From: Gimesia chilikensis | GTDB taxonomy: Bacteria > Planctomycetota > Planctomycetia > Planctomycetales > Planctomycetaceae | Direction of reading: 5' to 3' | Length of the DNA: 64,000 nucleotides | NCBI RefSeq assembly: GCF_007744075.1 | Contig: NZ_CP036266.1 | Coordinates: forward strand, 1,451,001-1,515,000 | Shown here: positions 63,701-64,000 of the stretch, one piece after another | Position numbering within the stretch: the stretch's first letter is position 1 | Layout of the letters: every line of letters begins with the position of its first letter | Translations under genes and position numbers: made by a program | The notes under the pieces: model-generated | The model's database searches: none | What the model was told of the DNA's origin: nothing | Seen by the model: only the letters and a program-made list of their open reading frames with translations

Positions 63701-64000
63701 ATGGACGGTAAGGAAGTTCTCCGAATTGTTGATGCGATTCAACGCGATAAGAGCATCGATAAAGAGATCGTGTTCAGCGGGATTGAGCAGGCGATCCTGT
63801 CAGCGGCCCGCCGACACTTTGGGGATGATCAGGAATTGACGGTCGACATCGATCGTGAATCAGGCGAGCCAACCGTCTATTGTAATCAGGAACAGCTGGC
63901 ACAGGACATCCTGGGAGAAATCCTGGGACGTGTGGCAGCCCAGACGGCTAAGCAGGTGATGATTCAGAAGATCCGTGAAGCAGAACGCGATACGGTATTT
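63701..64000 (+). CDS. nusA: Transcription termination/antitermination factor NusA, N-terminal part
   Basis: The first 100 residues; the gene runs past the window end. The start [49 protein letters not shown] and the signature [20 protein letters not shown] identify the NusA N-terminal domain, which binds RNA polymerase. Compared with my memory of E. coli NusA, about 27 residues are missing between the DRESGE and AAQTAKQ motifs. No rimP gene lies upstream, although rimP-nusA is the common order. ATG 63701 follows a GAAGGAA site eight bases upstream. Confidence 0.93.
   Translation, partial: MDGKEVLRIVDAIQRDKSIDKEIVFSGIEQAILSAARRHFGDDQELTVDIDRESGEPTVYCNQEQLAQDILGEILGRVAAQTAKQVMIQKIREAERDTVF

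Overview
The window looks like a chromosomal segment of a planctomycete, most like Gimesia/Planctomyces maris relatives. This is inferred from family content: four DUF1559 H-X9-DG prepilin-like genes, a DUF1501 and DUF1549/DUF1553 pair, FHA-GAF-PP2C regulators, tetrahydromethanopterin (H4MPT) C1 genes in a bacterium, and several small proteins that look planctomycete-specific. Coding density is high, GC is moderate, and I found no phage, insertion sequence, CRISPR array, rRNA or tRNA. Most of it reads as core chromosome rather than accessory DNA.

Layout. 0-4 kb: the end of a uronate-isomerase-like gene, then two tandem FHA-GAF-PP2C (SpoIIE-type) phosphatase genes. 4-8 kb (minus): a small planctomycete protein, then an ECF sigma factor / anti-sigma-like / large exported protein operon. 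8-11 kb: a DUF1559 prepilin with a small lipoprotein, a 69-residue protein, and an FHA protein with a P/Q/Y-rich tail. 11.5-18 kb (minus): LipM-type octanoyltransferase, gcvPB, gcvPA, gcvH, rpiB and a fused Sua5-like/LMW phosphatase gene; a strongly structured RNA leader with its own -10 box and terminator precedes rpiB. 18-23 kb: a methyltransferase, then a minus-strand set (DHDPS-like, mch, RimK/MptN-like ATP-grasp, CysQ-like). 23-29 kb (minus): YcsI/D-glutamate-cyclase-family protein, cyclophilin and a 1284-residue 5-oxoprolinase. 29-39 kb: Bax-inhibitor-1 family protein, MsrP-like oxidoreductase, SthA-like transhydrogenase, RluA-family synthase, aconitase and a ceramidase-like protein. 38.5-43 kb: a DUF1570-like metallopeptidase, a HEAT-repeat lipoprotein and a GT87-like membrane protein. 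43.5-50 kb (minus): an operon of two prepilin-like proteins, DUF1549/1553, DUF1501 and an EF-hand protein. 50-55 kb: a HAMP-PP2C phosphatase with a small partner, a lipoprotein-prepilin pair, a small membrane protein and a TPR-like protein. 55.6-61.4 kb (plus): rpmF, plsX, fabD, acpP, fabF and a second ketosynthase that lacks the catalytic cysteine. 61.5-64 kb: a TPR protein (minus), a candidate structured RNA with its own promoter and terminator, and the start of nusA.

How the genes fit together. Several blocks share one-carbon and redox themes: the glycine cleavage P and H proteins with a lipoylation enzyme, the H4MPT cyclohydrolase with a glutamate-ligase-like protein, and SthA beside an MsrP-like reductase. 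Signalling is dense: three PP2C phosphatases, three FHA proteins and an ECF sigma operon. The fatty-acid cluster follows the familiar rpmF-plsX-fabD-acpP-fabF order but lacks fabG and gains a degenerate ketosynthase. The most unusual candidates are the ~300-nt structured RNA upstream of nusA, the switch-like leader upstream of rpiB, the Cys-to-Glu ketosynthase next to fabF, and the Sua5-like/phosphatase fusion. All functional calls come from reading the sequence and remembered family knowledge; no database search was run.
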